Shown: positions 1 through 8,713, numbered from the stretch's first letter. The stretch is DNA of 64,000 nt from Candidatus Vicinibacter proximus (GCA_016713905.1 JADJOE010000001.1:492501-556500), one strand, 5' to 3'. Made by a program: numbers and translations. Notes: generated by a model not told the origin, from the sequence alone.

Positions 1-31
1 GGTTAGAGTACCAACAAAAAATGTTTTTAAC

Positions 32-69
32 AAAAAAGCCTGATGAAGTTATTTTCACCAGGCTTTTTT
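32..69. terminator. Bidirectional intrinsic terminator
   Basis: The arms AAAAAAGCCTG (32-42) and CAGGCTTTTTT (59-69) are perfectly complementary around a 16-nt loop. The A-run on the left and T-run on the right make it work in both directions. It lies 20 bp past the repaired stop of the minus-strand beta-barrel gene (90-646) and would also serve any plus-strand gene entering from the left edge. Confidence 0.85.
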
Positions 70-89
70 AATGAAATAGAATTTCTTTA

Positions 90-646
90 TTAAAAATGAT
101 ACTGAAGTCCAAAATTTAAGGAACTCATTCCTAAATTAATACCAAATTCAGTTGTTTTTACAGCGTCATTACTTCCTACTTTTCACTGTCAGATGTGAAT
201 CCAAGGAAACCAAAATGTCCGATGGCAGACCAACGATCGGCAAACTTGTACATTACTCCCGGGCTGATTCCAATACCGAAAACAGAGTTTTTAGTCTCAA
301 CGGTACCAATTGTTTCTTTCCCAGTAGAAAAACCAACTCCTAAATCTCCAAAAAGGGTAGCTTTATCTCCAACACTCTTTCCATATCTGAGGAAAGGAGT
401 AGCTCCAAAAATGGTATGATCCTTATGAGGCTGTCTGAAGTTGACTTCAAGACCAATACCCATATTATCACTAAACATATAACCAAGTGTAGGTGCAAGA
501 CCGAAAGAAGAAGTTCCATCAGCATCACCCACTTTGTTAGAGTTAAAATTTAAGTCCAATCCGACCCAGAACTTTTCTTGGCTGAAAGCAGTAAACGACA
601 CCAGCATAAAGAAAACCAATGTCAAAGTTGAAAAAATTTTGTTCAT
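90..646 (-). CDS. Outer-membrane beta-barrel protein, frameshifted near the C-terminus
   Basis: The start MNKIFSTLTLVFFMLVSFTAFSQ is a clear Sec signal peptide of about 22 residues. Alternating amphipathic strands with many Gly and aromatic residues (for example FWVGLDLNF, GLAPTLGYMF, MGIGLEVNF, GISPGVMYKF) follow, as in small OmpA/OmpW-like 'outer membrane beta-barrel domain' proteins. The uninterrupted frame stops at TAG 176-178. In the next frame the protein continues as VGSNDAVKTTEF...LNFGLQYHF, ending at TAA 90-92. That is a classic last beta-strand with a terminal Phe (the Bam recognition signal). Adding one A to the A4 run (T4 at 180-183 on plus) joins the frames into 185 residues. Without the shift the barrel lacks its last strand. 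Ligand and function are unknown. Confidence 0.85.
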
Positions 647-766
647 ACGTTTTTGTTTAAAAGGTTAGTAATAAGCAAGATTACACATTTTGTATTTTAT
701 AATTCACTTTAATTTAACATATATTTATCAATAATATGTAATAAGCTTATTTACAATGTAATGTTA

Positions 767-2167
767 TTATCTATTGAGCCATGGAGTGGAACTTTTCAAC
801 CAACCATTTCCTTCCTGTAATTTTTTCTTCAGACTGAATGTCAAGGGCGTATTGCTTAAATTTTTCTTTTCGTTTGGATTTGTTTTTAAAAGTTTCCTCA
901 TGTACTTTAGAAAGCTTTTATAGTGATCCGAGTGATAGCCAAGATTTTTCTTTCGTCGAAGAAATAGCTCCATCGACTCTACATGATATTGCGAAAGTTC
1001 GGATTCACCCATTTCGTAAAATATTCTAATTCTTTCAAGGCGGGTGCTAAGTTCTATTAATTGATCGTTAAAACTTAGTTGCGTCAAGTAGGCTATAGCT
1101 TGATGGTATTTCTTTTGATCGCTTAGTACCCTGGCTTTTTCGAGCAGGTAAAAAGGTTCTCTGTATTGTTTTTCCAATTTTACCTGATACGTCTCTAAAA
1201 ATTCATTTACCCAATCATATTCCTTCAGATTAATGCCGATTTCGGCAATGTTTCTATAAGTAAACCTGGATAATTTCCCTTGATCCAAAAGGAACTCTTT
1301 CTCGAGTCCTCGCATATAAAGATCAAATACAGTTTCATTGAACTGTTCTTTTCCTTCATTAACTTTTCGGATACAATAATTCAGGATATTGACATAAACT
1401 TCCCTGCGCTCTTCATTTTCAAAATGATGGTCATAATTTTGGTAAAGTTCTACGCACTTTTTAAAGTAAATGTCTTCTGTTGGATTTAATATTGCCAGGT
1501 AGTTATAGTAGTAAAAACCCAATACTGGTATTTCATATAGTTTTTGCTCTTTTACATAATTATTTATTTCTTTAATAAATGGAAAAGGTGATTCAAGTTT
1601 GTAAACAGAGTGCACGTGGAGTACACGGCAGCAATGTCTGAGCTTTTTTATGATGTAGCTGACTTCAATAGAATCCGATATTTCTTTCAGGTTAAATTCT
1701 CCTTGTCGTTTCTTGGTGACCAAATAGTCATATTTTTCCAGCCTTAAATTGTAGCTATGTTCATAATAACCCTCATTTTTTGGGAGTATCTTATTTTGAT
1801 CCTGAACAAACTCTTCGTATGTTTGAATGAAATGTTTATCCAATGATTTTTGTCGATAATATTTCAATAATCCGGATTTTGTGCTCTGCTTGTCCCCGTT
1901 TTCAATTCTTAAGAAGTCTTCTGCAAATGAAAAAAGCCTGCTCAGTAACAGTCTCATTCTGTTGTCATTAAATGGCTGACCAGGGAAAAGTGCTCTGAAA
2001 AGGTTTTTTTTATCGGGAATTTTAGTCTTAATTGAAGGTTCATCCGTTAAAACGATAAGAACCTTTAACATAAGTTCGTCAGAGCATAATAGCGGAGATT
2101 GAAGGTACTTTTTAAACCGTGTCAATGTTCTGGCATCAAATGACCTTATTAAATCTACGATTTTCAA
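767..2167 (-). CDS. Hypothetical helical-repeat protein (466 aa)
   Basis: No family is recognised. The 466 residues are rich in Leu, Lys, Tyr and Glu, with no signal peptide or membrane segment, so the protein is predicted cytoplasmic. The pattern of paired amphipathic helices (for example residues 300-420, 'RNIAEIGINLKEYDWVNEFLETY', 'LEKARVLSDQKKYHQAIAYL') resembles degenerate TPR-like repeats. It is monocistronic, has a good promoter of its own (2193-2222), and is divergent from the T9SS surface protein at 2328. Similar lone proteins occur, as far as I recall, in Saprospiraceae, but no function can be assigned. The start ATG at 2165-2167 is supported by the promoter position, which gives a leader of about 20 nt. 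Confidence 0.75.
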   Translation of the reverse strand: MKIVDLIRSFDARTLTRFKKYLQSPLLCSDELMLKVLIVLTDEPSIKTKIPDKKNLFRALFPGQPFNDNRMRLLLSRLFSFAEDFLRIENGDKQSTKSGLLKYYRQKSLDKHFIQTYEEFVQDQNKILPKNEGYYEHSYNLRLEKYDYLVTKKRQGEFNLKEISDSIEVSYIIKKLRHCCRVLHVHSVYKLESPFPFIKEINNYVKEQKLYEIPVLGFYYYNYLAILNPTEDIYFKKCVELYQNYDHHFENEERREVYVNILNYCIRKVNEGKEQFNETVFDLYMRGLEKEFLLDQGKLSRFTYRNIAEIGINLKEYDWVNEFLETYQVKLEKQYREPFYLLEKARVLSDQKKYHQAIAYLTQLSFNDQLIELSTRLERIRIFYEMGESELSQYHVESMELFLRRKKNLGYHSDHYKSFLKYMRKLLKTNPNEKKNLSNTPLTFSLKKKLQEGNGWLKSSTPWLNR

Positions 2168-2192
2168 ATTAATATTATTTTAATATGATGTA

Positions 2193-2222
2193 CAAATATA
2201 AACGTAAATATCAGAAAAACAA
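2193..2222 (-). promoter_or_regulatory. Bacteroidota-type promoter for the 466-aa gene
   Basis: On the minus strand the sequence reads TTG (2220-2222), a 19-nt spacer, then TATATTTG (2193-2200). This is an exact match to the Bacteroidota primary sigma pattern TTG-N19-21-TAnnTTTG. Transcription would begin near 2187, about 20 nt before the ATG at 2167. Confidence 0.65.
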
Positions 2223-2274
2223 TTAATTATGATATTTTTATTAAATATTTACAGTACAAACATAAAAAAGTGTC

Positions 2275-2306
2275 TTTGAATTTGGATGAAAACTGTTAAA
2301 TTTTTG
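2275..2306 (+). promoter_or_regulatory. Probable promoter for the 725-aa T9SS protein
   Basis: TTTG (2275-2278), a 20-nt spacer and AATTTTTG (2299-2306) match the Bacteroidota promoter with one mismatch in the -7 box. The start codon follows at 2328. Confidence 0.45.
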
Positions 2307-2327
2307 CATTAGAAAAATCCGGTAAGA

Positions 2328-4505
2328 ATGAAAAGTATTCGCTATTCTGTAATTGCCTTAGCTTTTGTGATGTGTGGCTCGTGCATACTTAGGGCTCAGG
2401 ATTCAATCTATCTAAGCTTAAATGCCAGGATGGAGAACGATACTTTAATTCTAAATGTGCTTCCAGTAAAGTTCTCAAATATTATTTCCTGCAGGTTTGG
2501 TATTAGATACCCTTATGCTGATTTAGATTATATAAGGGCAACAGCAAATCCGCTTCTACAAGGAGCTGCTGTTTCAGGTAATCAACAACAGATTGGATTG
2601 GGGTGGATAAGTGGTCCACCAAATCCAACTACCATAGCCGACTTTAATTCCATAGCAGAATTCAGATTTTACATTAAAAATAAAGTTTCTTCTTATTGTT
2701 TTGATTTTGACGTTCCCGGACTAAAACCGGAAATGACTAATTCTCAAGCTTCCGGAATGCCGGTACGCGGGATAGCACTTTGTCAGAATTTTATTAATGG
2801 TACAGTTGTAGGAATTGTGAGACAAGACCAAAATAATAATTGCTTAGCTGAATTGACTGAACCAGGTTTACCTTCCATCAACCTGATTTTCAGTGACGGA
2901 AACAATGAGTACTACACTTTAACCAAAGATGATGGAAGCTTTGAGATAGATCTACCTATGGGGGCTTTCAACCTTAAGTTGAAAGACCGAAATGATTTGA
3001 GGCAGTTTTGTCAAAACAGCGGTCAAATTAATATAACGACCCCCGGTCAGTTTGTCGAACTTAAAGAAACTGCAAAAGACCTTATCCTATGCTCTGAACT
3101 ATGGGTTCATTTGACTACTCCCAAAATGAGGCTGTGCAGCGATGTCGAATTCTCGATTGATTACGAGAATCTTGGCACCGTAGATGCGCAAAATGCCTAC
3201 GTAGATGTGCAGCTGGATCCGCAATTGACTTTTATCAAGGCGGATCTGGCAGGCACTTTGACCACGGCCAATACTTATCGTTTTTTACTAAACACTGTTC
3301 CGGCAAATTTTAAAGGTAATTTCAAGCTTGTAGTAAAAACCAAATGTGATCCGCAATTCATTGGTCGTACGATGTGCAGTCAAGCGGTAATTTATCCACG
3401 AAATCCATGTAAGACACACACCGCTTACTCTGGCGCAGAATTACAAATTGTTCCAAGATGTGAAAATGATTCTGTTATATTCAGTATTAAAAACATCGGA
3501 ACCGGTGATATGAAGGCTGATTTATCTTTTACTACAGTGGAAGATGATGTCATGCCTGGTTACAGTGGTAAAATTAATTTACTTCAAAATCAATCTCAGG
3601 AAATAAGATTGCCTGCTCTAGGGAAAACAAAACGGATTGTTTTTGATACTATACCTTATCACCCATATAAGGTTCGTCCAACAGCTGCAATGGAAGGTTG
3701 TGGTTTACTGCCCAACGGGGACTTTAGTAAGGGATTCATTAATAATTTTAGCTTAGGTGATGAAGCTCCACAGGTATCCGACTTGTGTGCAGAAATAAAA
3801 TCTTCGTTTGATCCAAATGATAAAATAGCCAGTCCGGAAGGTATGAGCAGCGAGCATTTTGTGCGAAGTGACAATAGATTGAATTACATAATAAGATTTC
3901 AAAATACAGGAAATGATACTGCCTTTAGTGTAATTGTGCTAGACAAGATAGATCCAGCATTGGATTTAAATTCTATACAGATTCAGACCTCAAGTCATCC
4001 TGTGGTATGGTCTCTTCAATCCGATCGCACAATTAAATTTAAATTCCAGCCAATAAGTTTGCCAGATAGTGTGTCAGACTTATCTGGATCTCAGGGTTAC
4101 ATCAGTTATTCTATCTTGCCAATTAATTCCATAAAAAGGAATCAAATTATCAGAAACTATTCTGACATTTTGTTTGATTTTAATCCTCCTGTTAGAACTA
4201 ATACATACATTCATACCATTGGGGAGTATACTTTTACCGCTACCAACGACAACCAAAACGATGATATTTTAGTAAAAGTCTATCCAAATCCATTTGCAGA
4301 GTCTTTGTCATTTAAAACTGAAAAAAGTACAGAATATTTTTTGGAAATATATGATTTGAAAGGAAATTTAGTTTTTAAAGGATTTAGTAGTGAAGGTAGC
4401 ATACTGGTAAAGACCGGTGAGTTGAATATAGTTGGCGAATACTTATACAGGATTACAGTTAAAGAAAATCTATTGCAACATGGTAAGATTGTCAAAAATT
4501 ATTAA
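2328..4505 (+). CDS. T9SS type A secreted multidomain surface protein
   Basis: The 725 residues begin with a signal peptide ending near ILRAQ. An N-terminal cohesin-like or immunoglobulin-like beta domain (about 25-150) is followed by an SdrD B-like segment (about 155-250, 'DQNNNCLAELTEPGLPSINLIF'). Next comes a DUF11-like region and a DUF7619-type conserved repeat (about 490-640, 'SFDPNDKIASPEG', 'IIRFQNTGNDTAF'). The C-terminus is a T9SS type A sorting domain (from about 650, 'VKVYPNPFAESLSF') ending in a Lys-rich tail, KIVKNY. The product should cross the outer membrane through the Por system and be anchored or released at the surface. Binding partner unknown. Monocistronic. Confidence 0.85.
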   Translation: MKSIRYSVIALAFVMCGSCILRAQDSIYLSLNARMENDTLILNVLPVKFSNIISCRFGIRYPYADLDYIRATANPLLQGAAVSGNQQQIGLGWISGPPNPTTIADFNSIAEFRFYIKNKVSSYCFDFDVPGLKPEMTNSQASGMPVRGIALCQNFINGTVVGIVRQDQNNNCLAELTEPGLPSINLIFSDGNNEYYTLTKDDGSFEIDLPMGAFNLKLKDRNDLRQFCQNSGQINITTPGQFVELKETAKDLILCSELWVHLTTPKMRLCSDVEFSIDYENLGTVDAQNAYVDVQLDPQLTFIKADLAGTLTTANTYRFLLNTVPANFKGNFKLVVKTKCDPQFIGRTMCSQAVIYPRNPCKTHTAYSGAELQIVPRCENDSVIFSIKNIGTGDMKADLSFTTVEDDVMPGYSGKINLLQNQSQEIRLPALGKTKRIVFDTIPYHPYKVRPTAAMEGCGLLPNGDFSKGFINNFSLGDEAPQVSDLCAEIKSSFDPNDKIASPEGMSSEHFVRSDNRLNYIIRFQNTGNDTAFSVIVLDKIDPALDLNSIQIQTSSHPVVWSLQSDRTIKFKFQPISLPDSVSDLSGSQGYISYSILPINSIKRNQIIRNYSDILFDFNPPVRTNTYIHTIGEYTFTATNDNQNDDILVKVYPNPFAESLSFKTEKSTEYFLEIYDLKGNLVFKGFSSEGSILVKTGELNIVGEYLYRITVKENLLQHGKIVKNY

Positions 4506-4799
4506 TCATTTTCATTTCTCCTATTTTGAGATTGAATAAGTGATTGAATAGAGATTAAATGATCCATTTAGATATCAAGATGAATTTTTTTTTGTATAAA
4601 ATATTAACACAGTATAAATTTCAGTTCATCTGTAGCCATTCAAATAAAGACGAAAAAAAATTATTGCTTTTATAAATCAAAATTATATTAGAATGACCAC
4701 AACATATTTTCATGCAAAATGGATAAAGACTAAACTCTTTAATATCATCCTTATTGAAATTTGATCATATTTTTTTGTTTGAATAATGTGGTTTATCCG

Positions 4800-4817
4800 A
4801 GAATTCTTAAGAATTCT
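4800..4817. repeat. 18-bp perfect palindrome
   Basis: AGAATTCTTAAGAATTCT is its own reverse complement. It directly abuts the stem of the following terminator. It may be an operator or the first hairpin of a small RNA. Confidence 0.6.
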
Positions 4818-4848
4818 AATCCCCGACAAAGGTTGGGGATTTTTTTTA
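4818..4848 (+). terminator. Intrinsic terminator
   Basis: Stem AATCCCC (4818-4824) and GGGGATT (4835-4841) with a 10-nt loop is followed by a T-run on the plus strand. The minus-strand side lacks a T-run, so it terminates plus-strand transcripts. Confidence 0.8.
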
Positions 4849-4912
4849 TTTTGCAAATTGAAATCAGGTAATTCTCATCCTTAGAACGTTGAGAGAAGTA
4901 AAAAATAACTTT

Positions 4913-5653
4913 TTATTCGTAAATTTTAAATTTGAATAAACCAGTCTTTTGTAGAAAGTGTTGACAGGATACACTTAGTACGCCTAAACCATATTTGACG
5001 GATCTTTTAAAGTTTATAGAAGAAGCCTCTTCAAAATATTTCGTTGGACAACTTACTTCCGCAATGTCAAAACCTTTGTAAATTATTTGGGAAAGCATTT
5101 GATTATCAAATACAAAATCATCAGAATTATTCTTAAATGCAATGGAGTTTAATACATGCCTGTTAAATGCACGATATCCAGTGTGGTATTCTGATAATTT
5201 GTATCCTATCAATAAATTTTGACACATGGTCAGTATTCTATTGAAAAAGTATTTGTAAAGAGGCATTCCTCCTTTTAAAGCACCAGTACCCAAAATTCTG
5301 GACCCCAATACAACCGGATAGAGATCCTGTGCAATTAGGTTTACCATACTCGGTATTAGTTTCGGAGTGTATTGATAATCTGGATGTAGCATGATGATAA
5401 TATCAGCGTTGATTGCCAGAGCTTTTGCATACAGTGTTTTTTGATTACCACCGTACCCTTTATTGACTTCATGTCTGATGATATGGTGTATATTTAATTT
5501 TTGAGCCAGTTCAAAAGTAAGGTCTTTACTGGCATCGTCACATAGAATCACTTCATCTACAATATCGAAAGGGATCTCTCGGATTGTTTTCTCTAATGTT
5601 CTTTCTGCATTATATGCAGGAAGTACGACTACAATTTTTTTATTTTGAAACAT
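4913..5653 (-). CDS. Family 2 glycosyltransferase (dolichyl-phosphate mannosyltransferase-like)
   Basis: The 246 residues form a single GT-A domain without membrane helices. VVVLPAYNAERTLEKTI at the N-terminus, the nucleotide/metal motif CDDASKD (about 39-45) and the NKGYGGNQKT and HPDYQYTP segments (about 64-97) are typical of DPM1-like GT2 enzymes. These transfer sugar from a nucleotide sugar, often to a polyprenyl phosphate. It is the last gene of a minus-strand operon, 6 bp after the DUF5606 gene and 417 bp after the fused E1 dehydrogenase gene. The acceptor cannot be told from sequence, and the operon gives no envelope-glycan context. Confidence 0.85.
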   Translation of the reverse strand: MFQNKKIVVVLPAYNAERTLEKTIREIPFDIVDEVILCDDASKDLTFELAQKLNIHHIIRHEVNKGYGGNQKTLYAKALAINADIIIMLHPDYQYTPKLIPSMVNLIAQDLYPVVLGSRILGTGALKGGMPLYKYFFNRILTMCQNLLIGYKLSEYHTGYRAFNRHVLNSIAFKNNSDDFVFDNQMLSQIIYKGFDIAEVSCPTKYFEEASSINFKRSVKYGLGVLSVSCQHFLQKTGLFKFKIYE

Positions 5654-5659
5654 CTAATG

Positions 5660-6058
5660 CTATTCTATTGTATGGCTTATTAGTTGTAGATCGGAAAGTT
5701 GGTGAAACCATTTAAGGCATTTCTTCATATCCTTCAAATGAACTCTATAGCGATCATAATCAGGTAATACCTTTTCAAAATACTCTTTAATAATGGAATC
5801 TTCGGCACTGACCTGTGGGATTGGGGTATCCACGGCATGTGTGTAAAAAGTTTCATAAACCTCCTTTAGTGGTTTTGTGTCCTCAAGAGTATAGATTCCA
5901 ATCGATTCAAGGGGAGAAAATTGATAGATTCTGGCAGAATAAAAATTCTGTTTACCATTAGACATGTCTTCAAGTATAAGCCCATTTGGTCTACTGGCAA
6001 TCATTTTAAATAAACTTGCCTGGCCACTGACAGCAACGAATTTTTCTAAATTGATCAT
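5660..6058 (-). CDS. DUF5606 family protein
   Basis: The 132-residue protein matches the Bacteroidota-specific DUF5606 layout: 'FVAVSGQASLFKMIASRPNG' near the N-terminus, a small beta-rich domain with 'SIGIYTLED.KPLKEVY', and a C-terminal 'LPDYDRYRVHLKDMKKCLKWF' motif. No signal peptide is present. Function is unknown for the family. It sits 12 bp after the E1 dehydrogenase gene and 6 bp before the glycosyltransferase, so it is co-transcribed with both. Confidence 0.8.
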   Translation of the reverse strand: MINLEKFVAVSGQASLFKMIASRPNGLILEDMSNGKQNFYSARIYQFSPLESIGIYTLEDTKPLKEVYETFYTHAVDTPIPQVSAEDSIIKEYFEKVLPDYDRYRVHLKDMKKCLKWFHQLSDLQLISHTIE

Positions 6059-6070
6059 ATATTTTTATAA

Positions 6071-8062
6071 TTAATAATTTAATAGTTGGATTAATGAATT
6101 TTTTAATCTCGATTTTGCAAGATAATTTTCCTCCAGTCTTTTGGCAAATGGAATTGGCGTGTCCAATGATCCGCATCTAATTACAGGAGCATCTAAATGA
6201 TTAAATAGCTTTTCCCCTATATGTGCACTTATCTCCCCACCTAATCCGCCAAAAATGTTATCCTCATGCAACACACAGACCCTATTAGTTTTGATCACAG
6301 TTTTTTCAATTGCCTCATAATCCAAGGGTACCAAAGTTCTTAGATCAACAATGTCTGCGTTCAAGGACATTTCTTTACAAATTTCCAAAGCCCAATGCAC
6401 GCCAAGGCCGTAAGTAATGATACTGAGCTGAGTTCCTTCCTGTACCAATACTGCTTTACCAAACGGGATTTTATAATAGGATTCGGGGACAGGTCCCTCA
6501 ATTGAGCGGTAAAGATATTTATGCTCAAAATACAATACAGGGTTTGGGTCGTCAAAAGATGTTAATAACAAACCTTTGGCATCATAAGGGTTAGATGGAT
6601 AAACAACTTTGAGTCCTGGAACATGTGCAAACCAAGATTCATTTGTTTGAGAATGAAAGGGTCCGGCTTGTGTTCCGGCACCTGCTGGAAGTCGTACAAC
6701 AACATCAGCAGGTTCTCCCCATCGGTAATGCAACTTTGCGAGATTATTTACAATCTGATTGAATCCACAGCTCACAAAATCAGCAAACTGCATTTCAATC
6801 ATAGATTTAAAACCTTTAAGACTAAGACCCAAACCAGCTCCAATTAATGCTGACTCACATATAGGCGTATTGCGAACTCTTTGTTTGCCATATTTTTCCA
6901 GCATACCTTCAGTGATTTTAAAAACTCCGCCGTATTCTGCAATATCTTGTCCTATTAGTATAAGGTTATCATGGTGGCCCATGGCCAAATCAATACCATC
7001 TTTGATGGCGTCAATAAACCTTACTATTTTTTTGGATTCTGAGGGTTGGGATTCGGTAAAATGATATTCGGCAAATACATCTCTAAGCTCTTCTTCAATA
7101 CTACAGTCCCCATCAGGCCAATCAAATACCTTTTCAACATCTTCCTGAATTTCTGACTTCAGAGAATTTCTTAAATTTTCTATCTCCCCATCGACTAAAA
7201 TTTTTTCATTCAGCAACCAATTTTCATAATTCGTGAGGGGATCTTTTTTACTCCATTCTTCAAGTAAATTTTTGGGGACATATTTCACTCCTGATGCTTC
7301 TTCATGGCCACGCATTCGAAAAGTGATACATTCCAGCAATATTGGTTCAGGATTTAGTCTAATTTCGGAAGCAATTTTTTTTATGGTTTGGTAAACTTCA
7401 AGAATATTGTTTCCATCAATAGTGTAAGATTTCATACCATAGCCCAAACCCCTATCTGCAAGATTGCGGCAAGCATATTGCTCAGTAGTAGGTGTAGATA
7501 ATCCATAGCCATTATTTTCTATGATAAAGATTACCGGTAGTTTCCATACCGAAGCAAGATTTAAAGCTTCGTGAAAATCTCCTTCACTGGTTCCTCCTTC
7601 ACCGGTGAAGGCAACTGAAACTTTTCCTTCATGGTTAAGTAGAGAACCAAGTGCAGTTCCATTTGCCAAAGTAAGTTGAGGGCCTAAATGGGATATCATG
7701 CCGACTATATGAAAATCTTTCTGACCAAAGTGAAATGACCGATCACGGCCTTTTGAGTAACCTGATTTTTTACCTTGCCATTGAGCAAATAAACGATCAA
7801 GTGGCATTTCTCTAGTTGTAAACACACCAAGATTTCGATGAAGAGGAAAGATAAACTCGTCTCTTTCCAAAGCAGCGGTCACTCCCACAGAAATTGCCTC
7901 CTGACCTATGCCAGAGAACCATTTTGAAATTCTTCCCTGTCGAAGTAGGTTGAGCATTTTTTCCTCTACCAGTCTTGGATAGAGCATTTTGTGATAAAGG
8001 TCAAACAGCACTTTATTACTTATGTCGCCTTTTTGAAATTCAATAAATTGCTTTTTTGACAT
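6071..8062 (-). CDS. 2-oxoacid (branched-chain type) dehydrogenase E1, alpha-beta fusion
   Basis: The 663 residues combine both E1 subunits. Residues about 15-330 are the alpha part with the thiamine diphosphate motif GEGGTSEGDF...ENNGYG (about 153-185). Residues about 345-663 are the beta part ('DLAMGHHDNLILIGQDIAEYGG', 'LPAGAGTQAGPFHSQTNESW'). The fused form is common in Bacteroidota and is usually annotated as 2-oxoisovalerate dehydrogenase. It decarboxylates a 2-oxoacid and passes the acyl group to a lipoyl E2. No E2 or E3 gene is nearby, so substrate (branched-chain oxoacid, pyruvate or another) is inferred from family only. First gene of an operon with DUF5606 and GT2. A one-mismatch -7 box, GATATTTG on the minus strand (8086-8093), lies 24 bp upstream. 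Confidence 0.88.
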   Translation of the reverse strand: MSKKQFIEFQKGDISNKVLFDLYHKMLYPRLVEEKMLNLLRQGRISKWFSGIGQEAISVGVTAALERDEFIFPLHRNLGVFTTREMPLDRLFAQWQGKKSGYSKGRDRSFHFGQKDFHIVGMISHLGPQLTLANGTALGSLLNHEGKVSVAFTGEGGTSEGDFHEALNLASVWKLPVIFIIENNGYGLSTPTTEQYACRNLADRGLGYGMKSYTIDGNNILEVYQTIKKIASEIRLNPEPILLECITFRMRGHEEASGVKYVPKNLLEEWSKKDPLTNYENWLLNEKILVDGEIENLRNSLKSEIQEDVEKVFDWPDGDCSIEEELRDVFAEYHFTESQPSESKKIVRFIDAIKDGIDLAMGHHDNLILIGQDIAEYGGVFKITEGMLEKYGKQRVRNTPICESALIGAGLGLSLKGFKSMIEMQFADFVSCGFNQIVNNLAKLHYRWGEPADVVVRLPAGAGTQAGPFHSQTNESWFAHVPGLKVVYPSNPYDAKGLLLTSFDDPNPVLYFEHKYLYRSIEGPVPESYYKIPFGKAVLVQEGTQLSIITYGLGVHWALEICKEMSLNADIVDLRTLVPLDYEAIEKTVIKTNRVCVLHEDNIFGGLGGEISAHIGEKLFNHLDAPVIRCGSLDTPIPFAKRLEENYLAKSRLKNSLIQLLNY

Positions 8063-8272
8063 GGATAGATCTTTCTAAAAGTCCGCAAATATCGGAAGGA
8101 TTTGTATTGAAAACTTTCTTAAACCCTGGTTTAAAGACATTGGTTTATACCAATTTGGAAAAAAGTTTTATAAAATGATAATTTACTTAATTATATATAT
8201 TATGAAAAAAAAAATCCAAATAAAATATTTTTCAACCAAGCAATTAAATAAAAAAATTACGTTCTTTGCACA

Positions 8273-8333
8273 TTAGGGTGTTCTCATAGTGTTATTAAGA
8301 GGGGACATGGTCGCTCGGCCATGGCCCCTTTTT
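8273..8333 (+). ncRNA. Small transcript unit, copy 1
   Basis: A unit of about 58-61 nt begins 4 bp after a promoter -7-like box, GTTCTTTG (8261-8268). It ends in a strong terminator hairpin: GGGG (8301-8304), CATGG (8306-8310), loop, CCATG (8319-8323), CCCC (8325-8328), then T5. It is identical over 62 bp (8273-8334) to 8445-8506, while flanks differ. No open reading frame is plausible. The 5' GTTCTC (8280-8285) can pair, with wobble pairs, to GGGGAC (8301-8306) in the hairpin's 5' arm, so an alternative fold exists. No Rfam family is recognised. Confidence 0.6.
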
Positions 8334-8410
8334 AAATTTTTTTAATTATTCGATTCACACCCAACTCACCTTTAGTTATGGAAATCTATTTTTTTGGCAA
8401 ATAATATTTA

Positions 8411-8440
8411 TTTGGATTGTAATAAAATGATTTATCTTTG
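8411..8440 (+). promoter_or_regulatory. Promoter of small transcript copy 2
   Basis: TTTG (8411-8414), an 18-nt spacer and TATCTTTG (8433-8440) match the Bacteroidota promoter consensus. The spacing from the box to the repeated unit (4 bp) equals that of copy 1. Confidence 0.65.
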
Positions 8441-8444
8441 TGCT

Positions 8445-8505
8445 TTAGGGTGTTCTCATAGTGTTATTAAGAGGGGACATGGTCGCTCGGCCATGGCCCC
8501 TTTTT
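8445..8505 (+). ncRNA. Small transcript unit, copy 2
   Basis: This is the second, identical copy of the 62-bp unit at 8273-8334. It has a full-consensus promoter immediately upstream and the same GC-rich hairpin plus T5 terminator (hairpin 8473-8500). Identity begins just after the promoter box and stops at the T-run, as expected for a selected transcript rather than a random duplication. Target and role are unknown. Confidence 0.65.
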
Positions 8506-8713
8506 AGTTATAATACTTTGATTGAAAGTCTTATACATATTCTACGAAAAGAATTTCTCTCTAATATAATTGAACACGAATTAAAAGACAGTTGAATTTA
8601 ATTGGCTCCCACTTTTAATTAAGAATACCTGATAGTGGGATGAAAAGTTGAATTTAAAATTGGAAAAATGGGTTTTATTCTAAAAAAAATTTAATTTCAC
8701 ACGTTCTTTTGTC

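Larger units (their letters stand above)
4506..4912. other. Convergent intergenic region with a possible small transcript
   Basis: There is no coding potential here. It holds an 18-bp perfect palindrome (4800-4817), an intrinsic terminator (4818-4848) and a weak promoter-like pair upstream, TTTG (4760-4763), N20, TAATGTGG (4784-4791). Together they could define a transcript of about 50 nt on the plus strand. The terminator is 313 bp past the stop of the plus-strand gene, far for its 3' end. Confidence 0.4.

Noticed and set aside
8307..8350. ATG frame inside the small-transcript hairpin
   Set aside because: It starts within the terminator stem, differs in length between the two copies and has no conserved downstream frame.
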